Origin: Mycobacterium sp. HUMS_12744610
GTDB lineage: Bacteria > Actinomycetota > Actinomycetes > Mycobacteriales > Mycobacteriaceae
Length of the DNA: 64,000 nucleotides
Assembly: GCF_041206865.1 (NCBI RefSeq)
Contig: NZ_JBGEDP010000001.1
Coordinates: 3,596,001 to 3,660,000 of the forward strand
Direction: 5' to 3'
Of this stretch, positions 26,529 to 35,348 are shown piece after piece. The number at the start of each line of letters is the position of its first letter. The stretch's first letter is position 1. The translations under genes were made by a program, and so were the position numbers. The notes under the pieces were generated by a model. It ran no database searches, was not told the DNA's origin, and saw nothing but the letters and a program-made list of their open reading frames with translations.

Positions 26529-26551
26529 GGTTCGAATCCCTTCGGGCGCGC
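26529..26551. repeat. 23-bp tRNA-Arg 3'-end repeat, right (att-like)
   Basis: This is an exact copy of 25607-25629 followed by CA, so it retains a CCA-like end. Only the 23 bp match; the sequence upstream (GGCTACAC) differs from the tRNA. The two repeats enclose about 0.9 kb with higBA. Confidence 0.7.
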
Positions 26552-26609
26552 CATAGATGCAGGTGGCAGGCACCACGAACCCCGCGTCGTTCACATCGAG
26601 GTGTGGCTC

Positions 26610-27270
26610 TCACCGCCGGGTCGCGAGGTAGATGGTCGCGGACGACTTGCCTCTGGTGAGGGGGTTGTCGAACCAGATATGCCTGGCCTCGACGTCGGTG
26701 AAGACGGCCTCGAGGATGGAGCTGAAGCTGTCGTCCGGTGCATCGTCGGACCACATGGCGAACGTGCCGCCGGGGGCCAGAAAAGCCGACATGGCGTGCA
26801 GGCCGTCGTAGGTGTAGAAGTCTGCGTGCGGATGGTGTAGCACGTGGCGGGGCGAGTGATCGATGTCGAGCAGGATCGCGTCATAGGTTCGGCCGGGCTG
26901 GGCAGGATCGAAGCCCACCGAGTCCGTCGTCGCCGCGAAGAAGTCCGCGCACACCAGCGCCACACGGTTGTCAGCGGCTAGGCCGGCTGTGTCAGGTAGC
27001 AGGTCGCGTTCATGCCAGCTGATGACGGCATTGGAGTATTCGACCACAGTGAGTGTCCGAATCCGGTTGCATTCCAGTGCTTCTCGCGCGGTGTAGCCAA
27101 GGCCGAGTCCACCGATTACCACGTCGAGGCCCGCTCCTGGCGTCCGTGCCAATCCCAGCCTTGCGAGTTCCCTTTCGGCGACGGTGAACAGGCTCGACAT
27201 CAAGTACTCGTCATCGAGCTTGACCTCATAGACATCGGCGCGCACCGTCAGATCGAATCGGCGCCGCAGG
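26610..27270 (-). pseudogene. spermidine synthase-like methyltransferase, 5' end replaced by IS1380
   Basis: The conserved part runs from LRRRFDLTVRADVYEVKLDD and EYLMSSLFTVAERELARLGL through the SAM/dcSAM-binding VVIGGLGLGYTAREAL to DAILLDIDHSPRHVLHH and IYLATRR, as in mycobacterial spermidine-synthase-like proteins. The frame runs past 27270 into the IS1380 left end and uses an ATG there (27284), so the first residues MKNPG are IS-derived. An estimated 20-25 native N-terminal residues are missing. It may or may not be expressed from an IS-borne start. Confidence 0.75.
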
Positions 27271-28967
27271 CCTGGATTTTTCATCGAATGTGGAGCTCAG
27301 GGGTGTCGTTAACGTGAAAGGTGCACTGCCGCAAGGATAATCGGAGTATTCGAGGCTCGGTTATCCAGGATGGGAGTGCACCTGTCAGATGCAGGCTACT
27401 ACGGATTGGTCGAAGAATGTCCGAGTTGAGGTCCGTGGCGACGACGTGGTCGGGCACGCCGGTAACGTGATACCCCGGTTGCTGGCCGACAATCTGGGTT
27501 TGACCAGCGGTTTGTCGTCGGTGCTGTCGCGCCCAGAAGTCACCCACGACCGAGGCGCGGTGTTGCGCGATGTGGCGGTATCGATCGCCGGCGGCGCGCA
27601 GAACCTGGCCGGCACCGCGGTGCTGCGCGATCAGCACCGGTTGTTTCAGGCGGTGGCGTCGGTTCCGACGATGTGGCGGTCCCTGGGCGAGATCGACGAG
27701 CAGAGCATCACCGAGGTCACGGCCGTGCGCAACAAGGTCCGCTCTCGGGTGTGGGAGGCGATCGAGGCCCGCCACGGTGCGATCCCGGCTTCGCAGACCT
27801 GCTATGGGGACCTCGGGGACACGATCGTGATCCGCATCGACGCGTCGCTGATTCAGTCGCACAGCGATAAGCAGCACGCCGCAGGCAATTTCAAAGGCGG
27901 GTTTGGCTTCCACCCGCTGTTGGCGTGGTGTGACAACACCGGCGAACTGCTGGCGGTGATCGCCCGTGCAGGCAACGCCGGCTCGAACACCGCGGCCGAT
28001 CATATCGCGATCATCGACGCCGCGATCGCGGCGATCCCGGCCAAGTGGCGCCGCAAGTTGCTGGTCACCATCGACGGCGCGGGTTCAAGCCACGCCGTCG
28101 TCGAACACCTGGAGAAACTCAATGCCCGGCCGGGGATGTCAGTGGGCTACTCGGTCGGATTCGACCTCGATGAGCGGGTCCGGGTCGCGATCGGCCAGAT
28201 GCCCGATGCGGGATGGCAAGCCGCACTGGATGCCACCGGAGCGGCCCGTGACGACGCCCAGGTCGCCGAGTTGACCGGGCTGCTGCGCCACAGCACCGGA
28301 GGGGATCGGCTGGTCGGCTGGCCGGCCGGCATGCGCATCCTGGTGCGGCGCGAAGAAATCGAACACGGCACCCAGTTGTCATTGTTCGAGCAGCTGGCCG
28401 GCTACCGCTACCAGGTCCTCGCCACCTCGACTGCCGGTGGACAACCCCAGCGACTGGAAGCCCGCCACCGCGTCCACGCCCGGGTGGAGGGCTTCATCCG
28501 CACCGGCAAAGACACCGGCCTGGCCCGCTGGCCCTCACACTCGTTCGCCATCAACACCGCTTGGGTCACCGCCGTCGCGATCGCCATCGACCTGCTGTGC
28601 TGGATGCGACTGCTACTCCTGGACGGCCCACTGGCCAAAGCCGAACCCGCCACCCTGCGCTACCGGCTGCTGCACGCCGCGGCCCGGCTGATCAAACGAT
28701 CCCGCTACCTGATCCTGCGGATCCCCCAAACCTGGCCCTGGGCACAAGAATTCGCCGACGCCCTCAACAGGGTCCGCGCCATACCCTGACCCACAGGCCC
28801 CTATGCCCTCTCGACCCCAAGAAAGGAGTAACCACCCCCGGGATAAAGGACCCGGCGTCACCGCACGACACGCGGCGCCGCCGCCTACCCCCAGCCTCAA
28901 AACCTCGACAAAGCTGCCGCCCCGCAGACCGCCACAGCAGAACCCGGGCCACCGTGAAATTCTGAGG
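27271..28967 (+). mobile_element. IS1380-family element, copy 2
   Basis: A 1697-bp element that appears identical to 23317-25013, in the same orientation. Its left end truncates the spermidine synthase-like gene, and its right end abuts TSD TCTG and the remainder of IS256-2. Confidence 0.92.
27389..28789 (+). CDS. IS1380-family transposase, copy 2
   Basis: The 466-residue product has the same sequence as that of copy 1 as far as I can compare, with the same motifs (TIVIRIDASLIQSHSDKQ, FHPLLAWCDNTGEL). The lack of divergence implies recent duplication or homogenisation. Confidence 0.92.
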   Translation: MQATTDWSKNVRVEVRGDDVVGHAGNVIPRLLADNLGLTSGLSSVLSRPEVTHDRGAVLRDVAVSIAGGAQNLAGTAVLRDQHRLFQAVASVPTMWRSLGEIDEQSITEVTAVRNKVRSRVWEAIEARHGAIPASQTCYGDLGDTIVIRIDASLIQSHSDKQHAAGNFKGGFGFHPLLAWCDNTGELLAVIARAGNAGSNTAADHIAIIDAAIAAIPAKWRRKLLVTIDGAGSSHAVVEHLEKLNARPGMSVGYSVGFDLDERVRVAIGQMPDAGWQAALDATGAARDDAQVAELTGLLRHSTGGDRLVGWPAGMRILVRREEIEHGTQLSLFEQLAGYRYQVLATSTAGGQPQRLEARHRVHARVEGFIRTGKDTGLARWPSHSFAINTAWVTAVAIAIDLLCWMRLLLLDGPLAKAEPATLRYRLLHAAARLIKRSRYLILRIPQTWPWAQEFADALNRVRAIP

Positions 28968-28971
28968 TCTG
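28968..28971. repeat. target-site duplication TCTG (right) of the composite transposon
   Basis: Partner of 23313-23316; the IS256-2 sequence resumes directly with GGCTATGAGG. Confidence 0.85.
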
Positions 28972-30054
28972 GGCTATGAGGCCGGCGATCCGGCCGGACG
29001 CGGATCGGGAAATTCGCGCAACGGCACCACGCCGAAAACGGTGACCACCGTCAACGGCCCGGTGCAGATCGATGCGCCGCGTGATCGCAACGGCTCGTTT
29101 GAGCCGGCGATTGTGCCGAAGAAGACCCGCCGGCTCAACAACATCAATTCGGTGGTGTTGTCGCTGTATTCACGGGGAATGACCACCCGCGATATCGAAG
29201 CCCACCTGCAGGAGGTCTATGGGGCGTCGGTGTCGCGGGAGTTGATCTCCAATATCACCGAGGTGGTGGTCGATGAGATCAAGGCCTGGCAGGCCCGCCC
29301 GCTCGATGAGGTCTACCCGATCCTCTACATCGATGGGCTGCGGCTGCGGATCGGCGACAACGGGGTCATCACCACCAAGGTCGCCTATTTGGCCATTGGC
29401 GTGGATCTGGAGGGCCGCAAACACGCCTTGGGCTGCTGGATCCAGGACTCCGAGGGGGCGAAGTTCTGGCAGAAGGTCGTCATCGACCTGCGCAACCGCG
29501 GGGTGCGCGACATCCTCATCGCCTGCTGCGACGGGCTGACCGGTCTGCCTGATGCGATCCGCTCGATCTATCCCGATACCGTGGTGCAGACCTGCGTCGT
29601 GCACGTCATTAGGAATGCGATGCGCTTCGTGTCTTATAAGGACCGCAAGAAGGTCGCCACCGCGATGCGGGCGATCTACAGTGCGCCGACCGTCGATGGA
29701 GCCGAACTCGCACTCAAGGAGTTCGACCAGCAATTCGGCGCCCAATATCCGGGTGCAATTGACGTGTGGCACAACGCCTGGGGGGAATTCGTTCCGTTCC
29801 TGGACTATCCGGTGGAGTTGCGCAAGATCGTCTACACCACCAATGCGATCGAGTCGATCAACTTCCAGTTGCGCAAGATCACCAAGAACCGTGGTCATTT
29901 CACGGACAAGGACGCCGCGATGAAGTTGCTGTACCTCGGGCTGCGCAACATCTCCAGCGAGAGAGGAGGCTATTCGGGTACTGGAACGCACAACTGGACT
30001 GTGGCGCTCAACACACTCGCCAGACTATTCCCTGGGCGAATCCCATTGTGCTAG
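28972..30054 (+). pseudogene. IS256-2 transposase, 3' part
   Basis: It continues from GYEAGDPAGRGSGNSRNGTT through PILYIDGLRLRIGDNGVITT (first catalytic Asp), IACCDGLTGLPDAIRSIYPD (second Asp) and VYTTNAIESINFQLRK (Glu) to the stop at 30054. An internal GTG-started fragment of up to 337 residues could be translated, but it lacks the N-terminal DNA-binding region. Confidence 0.9.
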
Positions 30055-30108
30055 AATACAACTCGTAGTCAAATCACCTCTGACTTACACAGAAATCGTG
30101 ACAGGCTC

Positions 30109-30116
30109 AGGCAGAC
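30109..30116. repeat. target-site duplication AGGCAGAC (right) of IS256-2
   Basis: Partner of 23028-23035. Confidence 0.9.
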
Positions 30117-30891
30117 CGGTCAGCCCGTCGCAGCAGGCGATGAGGATGTCGCGCACCCCGCGGTTGCGCAGGTCGATGACGACCTTCTGCCAGAACTTCG
30201 CCCCCTCGGAGTCCTGGATCCAGCAGCCCAAGGCGTGTTTGCGGCCCTCCAGATCCACGCCAATGGCCAAATAGGCGACCTTGGTGGTGATGACCCCGTT
30301 GTCGCCGATCCGCAGCCGCAGCCCATCGATGTAGAGGATCGGGTAGACCTCATCGAGCGGGCGGGCCTGCCAGGCCTTGATCTCATCGACCACCACCTCG
30401 GTGATATTGGAGATCAACTCCCGCGACACCGACGCCCCATAGACCTCCTGCAGGTGGGCTTCGATATCGCGGGTGGTCATTCCCCGTGAATACAGCGACA
30501 ACACCACCGAATTGATGTTGTTGAGCCGGCGGGTCTTCTTCGGCACAATCGCCGGCTCAAACGAGCCGTTGCGATCACGCGGCGCATCGATCTGCACCGG
30601 GCCGTTGACGGTGGTCACCGTTTTCGGCGTGGTGCCGTTGCGCGAATTTCCCGATCCGCGTCCGGCCGGATCGCCGGCCTCATAGCCCAGATGGTGGGTT
30701 AGCTCCGCATTCAGCGCCCGCTCCAGCACGGCCTTAGTCAGCTGGTTCAGCAAACCGTCCGCGCCGTCGATCGGGGTCCCGGTCTTCACCGCATCCTTAA
30801 TCAACGAGTCCAGCGTCTCTTCGGTGAACATCTCGGCCAGCCGCCGCGCCGCGGTCGTCTCCTCAGCCGGCATCTGCATGGTCTTGGTCAC
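30117..30891 (-). pseudogene. IS256-1 transposase, 5' half
   Basis: The GTG start at 30891 (VTKTMQMPAEETTAARRLAE) is preceded by AAGGAG. The frame runs through the first two catalytic Asp motifs (PILYIDGLRLRIG, IACCDGLTGLP) and is broken by IS256-2 at the codons for GLP. The 3' half is at 22524-23035. Confidence 0.9.
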
Positions 30892-30968
30892 AAAACACTC
30901 CTTCTGTCCGCCCAACGGCGGTCCGATGATGGACCACCCCGGACTTACACAGATGGAATGACACGCCC

Positions 30969-30976
30969 TTCAAGAC
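30969..30976. repeat. target-site duplication TTCAAGAC (right) of IS256-1
   Basis: Partner of 22462-22469. The ISL3-like coding sequence continues for only about ten bases after it. Confidence 0.9.
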
Positions 30977-30985
30977 CGCCACCAG

Positions 30986-31272
30986 TGTTTCCCTCTGCCA
31001 GGCACCCGGCTTCCTGGGCCGGACTGGCCCCGGGATCCAACGAGTCCGCCGGGCGAGTGAAGTCCAACAGGACCCGCCCCGGCAACCGCTACCTCAAGGG
31101 CGCACTCGGTATCGCCGCCTGGAACCTGCTCACCAACGGAGACTTCTACCGCGACCCCGGCGCTGACTACTACACCGCACACCGGCCAGCTGTCTCCAAA
31201 GCACGAGCGGTCAACCAACTCCAAGCCCTCGGCTACCGCGTCACCCTCGAACCACTCGCCCAACCCACCTAA
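30986..31272 (+). pseudogene. IS110-family transposase, C-terminal fragment
   Basis: The frame encodes SARHPASWAGLAPGSNESAG, then RTRPGNRYLKGALGIAAWNL and LQALGYRVTLEPLA, the transposase-20 domain end of the IS110/IS116/IS902 family. It lacks everything upstream. It joins directly to the end of the ISL3 remnant, so an older deletion or insertion fused the two elements before the IS256 nest formed. The next 270 bp (to 31544) show no gene. Confidence 0.8.
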
Positions 31273-31544
31273 CCCACCACAGGCTCCAGTCACCTGTTGT
31301 GGTCTCCGAATTTTCGTGTCAGCGCCGGCCACCGGATGGGTCACCCGGCTTGCCGAACCCGGTCACGTCGCGCGCCTGGACGCCGACCTGCGCAAAATCT
31401 GGCGCATCAGGTTGATTGTTGTGAAGTCGGCGACATCCCCTTCGAGGCCGAAGCGGCTAATCGGTTCTCCCAATTGGTGTCCACCCAATAAGAGAAGTTG
31501 CCCAGTGTATGCTCGGGATACGCCGCTGACGGGATGGATTAGTT

Positions 31545-32219
31545 ATGCGCATCGTGATTAGCCGGAATCAGGTCTCAGATCCAGCCGAAGTTGAAGCCTA
31601 CTATCGTCAACGACGGCCGGAGATGTTGCCATTCGTGCCTGCGACGGCAAAACGCGTGCTGGAGCTCGGCTGCGCAGAGGGGGCATTCGCTGCCACAGTC
31701 AAGGAACGTACGGGAGGGGAAGTTTGGGGCATCGAGTTCAACCCGCAGGCGGCCGAACGTGCATGTGCTCTCATCGATCGAGTCCTCGTCGGAGATGCCG
31801 ATGAGCAGATCGCCAAACTACCGGACAACTACTTCGACGCGATCGTGTGCAATGACGTCCTAGAGCATCTTGTTGATCCGGGTTCCACACTTCGGGAGCT
31901 CCGGCGCAAGCTCGCCCCCGGGGGTGTCGTTGTTGCCTCTATCCCAAACATCCGCTTTCTACCTGCGCTCAGCAAGGTAGTATTTCGGAAGGATTTTCCA
32001 CAGGAGGACTACGGTATATTCGATCGCACGCATTTACGCTTTTTTACCCACAAAAGTATCGTGCGGCTGTTCAGAACATCAGGCTTTAGTATGCGGCGCA
32101 TGAAGGGCATCAGCGCATATTACAGTCCCCTTGCACTGGTGCTGACCATCATAAGCTTCGGATACTTCAGTGATTGCTTCTATATGCAGTATGCGTGCGT
32201 CGCGTCGCCATCAACGTGA
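31545..32219 (+). CDS. SAM-dependent methyltransferase (class I, type 11/12-like)
   Basis: This 224-residue protein starts MRIVISRNQVSDPAEVEAYY. SAM motif I is RVLELGCAEGAFAATVKER, the acidic residue of motif II lies in VWGIEFNPQAA, and motif IV is DAIVCNDVLEHLVDPG. GGVVVASIPNIRFLP follows. The C-terminus (LALVLTIISFGYFSDCF) is hydrophobic and may bind the membrane. The 5' end follows IS debris, so the native start could have been altered. It may O-methylate a glycolipid sugar. GC is lower than in the core genes. Confidence 0.8.
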   Translation: MRIVISRNQVSDPAEVEAYYRQRRPEMLPFVPATAKRVLELGCAEGAFAATVKERTGGEVWGIEFNPQAAERACALIDRVLVGDADEQIAKLPDNYFDAIVCNDVLEHLVDPGSTLRELRRKLAPGGVVVASIPNIRFLPALSKVVFRKDFPQEDYGIFDRTHLRFFTHKSIVRLFRTSGFSMRRMKGISAYYSPLALVLTIISFGYFSDCFYMQYACVASPST

Positions 32220-32492
32220 CATCCGCTCGTCCTTAGCTTAGGCATGACAAATAATTTGCGCGCAGTAGAAAATCTACTGGGCCACGCCCGACAGCGCATA
32301 CAGTACGCAGCGCTGCTGTACGCTTGCCCAAGTTGGCCTATCCGATCGATGTTTCGATCTACTCGTTTAATGCTGTAGCGCGGTAGCCCTTGATCGCGCA
32401 CTTGCACGCTGAGACCGCGTCGGCGTCTTCGGAGCCATCGTGAGCAGGCCGACAGAGTAGACGCAGGACCGTCCAGAGACCGCCTTCGCTAA

Positions 32493-33740
32493 TCAGCGGG
32501 AACACTTCAAGCGGACGAATTTTTCCAACAGATCGGCAGCGTTGGCAACGCTTTCAGTCGGTGTCGTCATGCGCGTGGAAAGCTCACGGGCTCGGGCGGC
32601 GTATTCAGAGGCAAGGATCTGGCGCAGGTCCGCAACCAGCGATTCCTCGGTGGCGGCCGAAAAACTCCGGGCGGCACCCACTTTCAGTCGTGCGACCTGA
32701 GTTCCCCAAACGGCTTGATCGAGCCATGTCCAGAGAATCAATGTGGGGAGTCCGGCGCGCAGGCTCGCAGCCGTGGTGCCCGCGCCGCCATGGTGAACGG
32801 CGGCACGACAAGTCGGAAAGATAGTCGCGTAATTCATCGATTCCACGACCTTGACGTGCTCGAACTGCGGGACGTTGCTGAAATCAGACACCGCGGCGCA
32901 TACCAGAGCTCGCTCGCCTAACCGCTGGCAGGCCGCGGCGATCATGGCGATCGTGTCTGCCGGAGATTCGACCGGTGTGCCACCGAACCCGAAGTAGATC
33001 GGCGGTGTTCCCGCGGCGATCCATGACGCGACCGCGTCATCGGCCTCCGTCGCCAACGCCAGCGTCAGCGTGCCGACGAAAGGTCGTTGCCCATCCCATT
33101 TCGCCCATTCGGTCGCCAGCCCCGGAAAGCACACCTCGTCGTAAGCCTGGATTTCCAGCGATCCGCGTTCGGCGATGCGTCGCGCCGACGGAGTTGTTGC
33201 CTTCGGCAAGCCGAGTTCACGGCGCTGCGCGTTGTCGTTCTTCTTGAACATGCCCCAGTAGTGCCGCCACTCGTTCAGCGCCGTGGCCGAGCGTATCTGG
33301 CGGTTGACCCGTCGCGGGGTGACGTGCACCGTGGCCAGCGGAATCCCGTAATACTCGGCGATATTGAACGCGGACTCCTCGAGGAGCTGATAGGTGACCA
33401 GCAGGTCGGCCCCCTCCGCCAGGGGCGTCAGCACCGCGCTCGTCTGCTTCCAGGTCTGCGTAAGGAGCGCCTCAGCTTCGCGCGATAACCTGATAAGACG
33501 CGGGATGTTCAAGAGTATCCGGAAATCAGTGGCGGGCAACAGGTTACGTTGCGTGTCGTTATAGGTCTTGAAATCCGGTCCGAATGCGACCGCCGCAAGC
33601 CCGGCCGCCTCGGCGAAGCCAACCAGATCGGGAGTGACGGCAATGCGTGTGTCGTGGCCTCTGCGCAGCAGCTCACGGCCGATGGCAACGCACGGCTCGA
33701 CATCGCCGCGAGTGCCGTAACATGCCAGCACAACTCTCAT
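32493..33740 (-). CDS. GT1-family glycosyltransferase (UGT/MGT type)
   Basis: The start is ATG 33740 ([20 protein letters not shown]). The 415-residue protein has the acceptor domain, the linker [20 protein letters not shown], a donor domain with [20 protein letters not shown], and [20 protein letters not shown] followed by ILWTWLDQAVWGT. It is a paralogue of the genes at 1, 18769 and 40241 and appears intact. It lies 58 bp upstream of the last ABC permease gene's end, on the same strand. Confidence 0.9.
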   Translation of the reverse strand: MRVVLACYGTRGDVEPCVAIGRELLRRGHDTRIAVTPDLVGFAEAAGLAAVAFGPDFKTYNDTQRNLLPATDFRILLNIPRLIRLSREAEALLTQTWKQTSAVLTPLAEGADLLVTYQLLEESAFNIAEYYGIPLATVHVTPRRVNRQIRSATALNEWRHYWGMFKKNDNAQRRELGLPKATTPSARRIAERGSLEIQAYDEVCFPGLATEWAKWDGQRPFVGTLTLALATEADDAVASWIAAGTPPIYFGFGGTPVESPADTIAMIAAACQRLGERALVCAAVSDFSNVPQFEHVKVVESMNYATIFPTCRAAVHHGGAGTTAASLRAGLPTLILWTWLDQAVWGTQVARLKVGAARSFSAATEESLVADLRQILASEYAARARELSTRMTTPTESVANAADLLEKFVRLKCSR

Positions 33741-33798
33741 AGCGGAACAGCCTTTCCGTTGTTGCGTGTGCCTTGGATGCCGGTGCGTAGAAAAAGTG

Positions 33799-34590
33799 TC
33801 ACTGCGGGGATTCGGCTGCCGCGCGGTACCCGCGGACGGCCAGCGGTCCGATCACTGCGGCCAGGCCCAGGGCCCACACCACGGTCAGCAAAAGCGGCCA
33901 CAGCGCGGGATCGCCCTGCGCGAGTGCCCGCATGGACTCAATCGTCGGCCACATCGGCTGCAGGTGCATCTCTAGCCGCACCGCCGAGGGCAGGTTCTCA
34001 GCGGGAACAACGCCCGAGCTGGAGAACACCGAGCCGATGGATGGCACCGCCAGCCAGGAGAGCACAGCACCGGTCTTGGACCGTACCGCGATCGCTATCA
34101 CCGCCATCGCGAAGACGAGAACTATCAGCACGGGCACCAAGAGGAACGGAATCACGGCGAGCCAGCCCCCTTTGAACCGAAGTCCGAGCCCAACGCCGAC
34201 CGCGGTGATCAATGCGGTGCTCACCAGCGTGCGGGCAGCCTCGGCGAGGAGCCGACCGGTCAGCGCGCTCGCCCGGTGCACGGGCATCACCCACAATCGA
34301 CCGATCATGCCGCTGTCGCGTTCGAAAGGAAGGGTGCGTCCGGCTATAACGGCCCCAAACATCGCACCGGCTACGGCGCACATGGGCACCAAACCATACA
34401 GACTGTCCGTGCCGGTGAGTCTCATGATCGATTTGCCGACCAGCAATTTGTAGGTGATCAGCAGAAAGGTTGGGAACACCAGGGCCTGGATCAGCACCGC
34501 CGGCTGGCGCCGCCACTCGGTGAGGAGCCGACCGGCAAATACCAGACTTTCGGTGGCCAGCGAATTCCGCAACGGTGCGTCGACGGTCAT
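33799..34590 (-). CDS. ABC-2 type permease, DrrC-like
   Basis: I chose ATG 34590 (MTVDAPLRNSLATESLVFAG), which overlaps the stop of the preceding permease by ATGA. The 263-residue protein has six predicted membrane segments (for example LIQALVFPTFLLITYKLLVG and VIPFLLVPVLIVLVFAMAVI) and the ABC-2 region RTLPFERDSGMIGRLWVMPV. With the ATPase and the other permease it makes a DrrABC-type exporter. Such exporters move hydrophobic products; mycobacterial DrrABC is linked to PDIM, and here a glycolipid is the likely cargo. Confidence 0.85.
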   Translation of the reverse strand: MTVDAPLRNSLATESLVFAGRLLTEWRRQPAVLIQALVFPTFLLITYKLLVGKSIMRLTGTDSLYGLVPMCAVAGAMFGAVIAGRTLPFERDSGMIGRLWVMPVHRASALTGRLLAEAARTLVSTALITAVGVGLGLRFKGGWLAVIPFLLVPVLIVLVFAMAVIAIAVRSKTGAVLSWLAVPSIGSVFSSSGVVPAENLPSAVRLEMHLQPMWPTIESMRALAQGDPALWPLLLTVVWALGLAAVIGPLAVRGYRAAAESPQ

Positions 34591-35348
34591 TGCTTCCGCC
34601 TCTGTGCCCGCACAGCAATGACACCGAACACCGCCAGCAACGCGAGGCACCATGCCACGCTGGTCGCTAAGTTACTGGCCACTACGTGGCCGGCTGCGAA
34701 CCCGCGCAGGGTTTGCGTCACTTGCGAGACAGGCTGGTTACGCACGAATGGATGGAGCCAGTTGGGGAACGAGTCGACCGGCGCCATCCCAGTGGACAGC
34801 ATGACCAGCAGCATTTGGGGCACCAGAAGCAACTGCGAGAGCCCTCCGCTGCTCGCTGTCTTGCTCCGCGATGCCTCGGCAAGAACCCCAGCTGCGTCGG
34901 CCGCCAACGACAGCGCCAACGTCAACGCCAGGGTAAGAACGGCGAAACCCGCGGCGCAGCCGAACCCGCCGAACAATCGGAAGCCGAACGCGTACCCGAC
35001 TGCGATCGCGGCGAGCAGAGCGAGAGCGCCCCGAAAGAGGCAATACACCATGCGGGCCATCATCGGCGTCACCGCGGATATGGGAAGTGTGCGAAGCCGA
35101 TCCCCGAAGTCGCCGCGCTCGTCGCGGGCGGCCCGGTCAACGGTCGTCAGCGCACCGAGGAATATCACCTGGACGATGACGACCGGTAGCACATACTGCG
35201 GGTAGCTCATTCCACCGGTGTCGATCACATTGTTCAGCATGAAGTTGAAGACAACCAGGCTGGCGACGGGCGACAGCACCGCAAACGGCAAATCGTCACG
35301 CATTGCGACGCGCACCACACGCTCGGTCAAGGCAGCTAGCGCGGTCAC
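34587..35348 (-). CDS. ABC-2 type permease, DrrB-like
   Basis: The GTG start at 35348 overlaps the stop of the ATPase gene (GTGA), so the three genes are translationally coupled. The 253-residue membrane protein has the cytoplasmic ABC-2 loop DERGDFGDRLRTLPISAVTP and hydrophobic segments such as YVLPVVIVQVIFLGALTTVD and LLVPQMLLVMLSTGMAPVDS. Confidence 0.87.
   Translation of the reverse strand: MTALAALTERVVRVAMRDDLPFAVLSPVASLVVFNFMLNNVIDTGGMSYPQYVLPVVIVQVIFLGALTTVDRAARDERGDFGDRLRTLPISAVTPMMARMVYCLFRGALALLAAIAVGYAFGFRLFGGFGCAAGFAVLTLALTLALSLAADAAGVLAEASRSKTASSGGLSQLLLVPQMLLVMLSTGMAPVDSFPNWLHPFVRNQPVSQVTQTLRGFAAGHVVASNLATSVAWCLALLAVFGVIAVRAQRRKQ

Larger units (their letters stand above)
23317..28967. 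mobile_element. composite transposon: two IS1380 copies carrying higBA passenger
   Basis: 5651 bp bounded by two directly repeated 1697-bp IS1380-family elements (23317-25013 and 27271-28967) with 2257 bp between them. TCTG duplicates flank the outermost ends. The inner junctions of the single copies do not match (copy 1 is TCTG/CTAA, copy 2 is CAGG/TCTG), which shows that the pair plus passenger moved as a unit, or that a second copy joined by recombination. Confidence 0.85.
23036..30108 (+). mobile_element. IS256-family element 2 (inner, plus strand), split by composite transposon
   Basis: The ends are GGGCGTGTCA (23036) and TGACAGGCTC (30108), forming an imperfect 10-bp inverted repeat that extends inward through CTGTGTAAGTC. 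Without the composite transposon and one TCTG copy it measures 1418 bp. It is inserted in the transposase gene of an apparently identical sister element in opposite orientation. Confidence 0.92.
22470..30968 (-). mobile_element. IS256-family element 1 (outer, minus strand), split by IS256-2
   Basis: The ends are GAGCCTGTCA at 22470 and its near-complement TGACACGCCC at 30968. The element consists of 22470-23035 plus 30117-30968, which add up to 1418 bp, the same length as IS256-2. TSD TTCAAGAC flanks it. Removing the inner insertion restores an intact transposase gene. Confidence 0.92.

Noticed and set aside
31273..31544. Possible protein in the GC-rich stretch (WVTRLAEPGHVARLDADLRK)
   Set aside because: The frame is short, has no start signal and no recognisable family; it may be debris next to the IS110 fragment.
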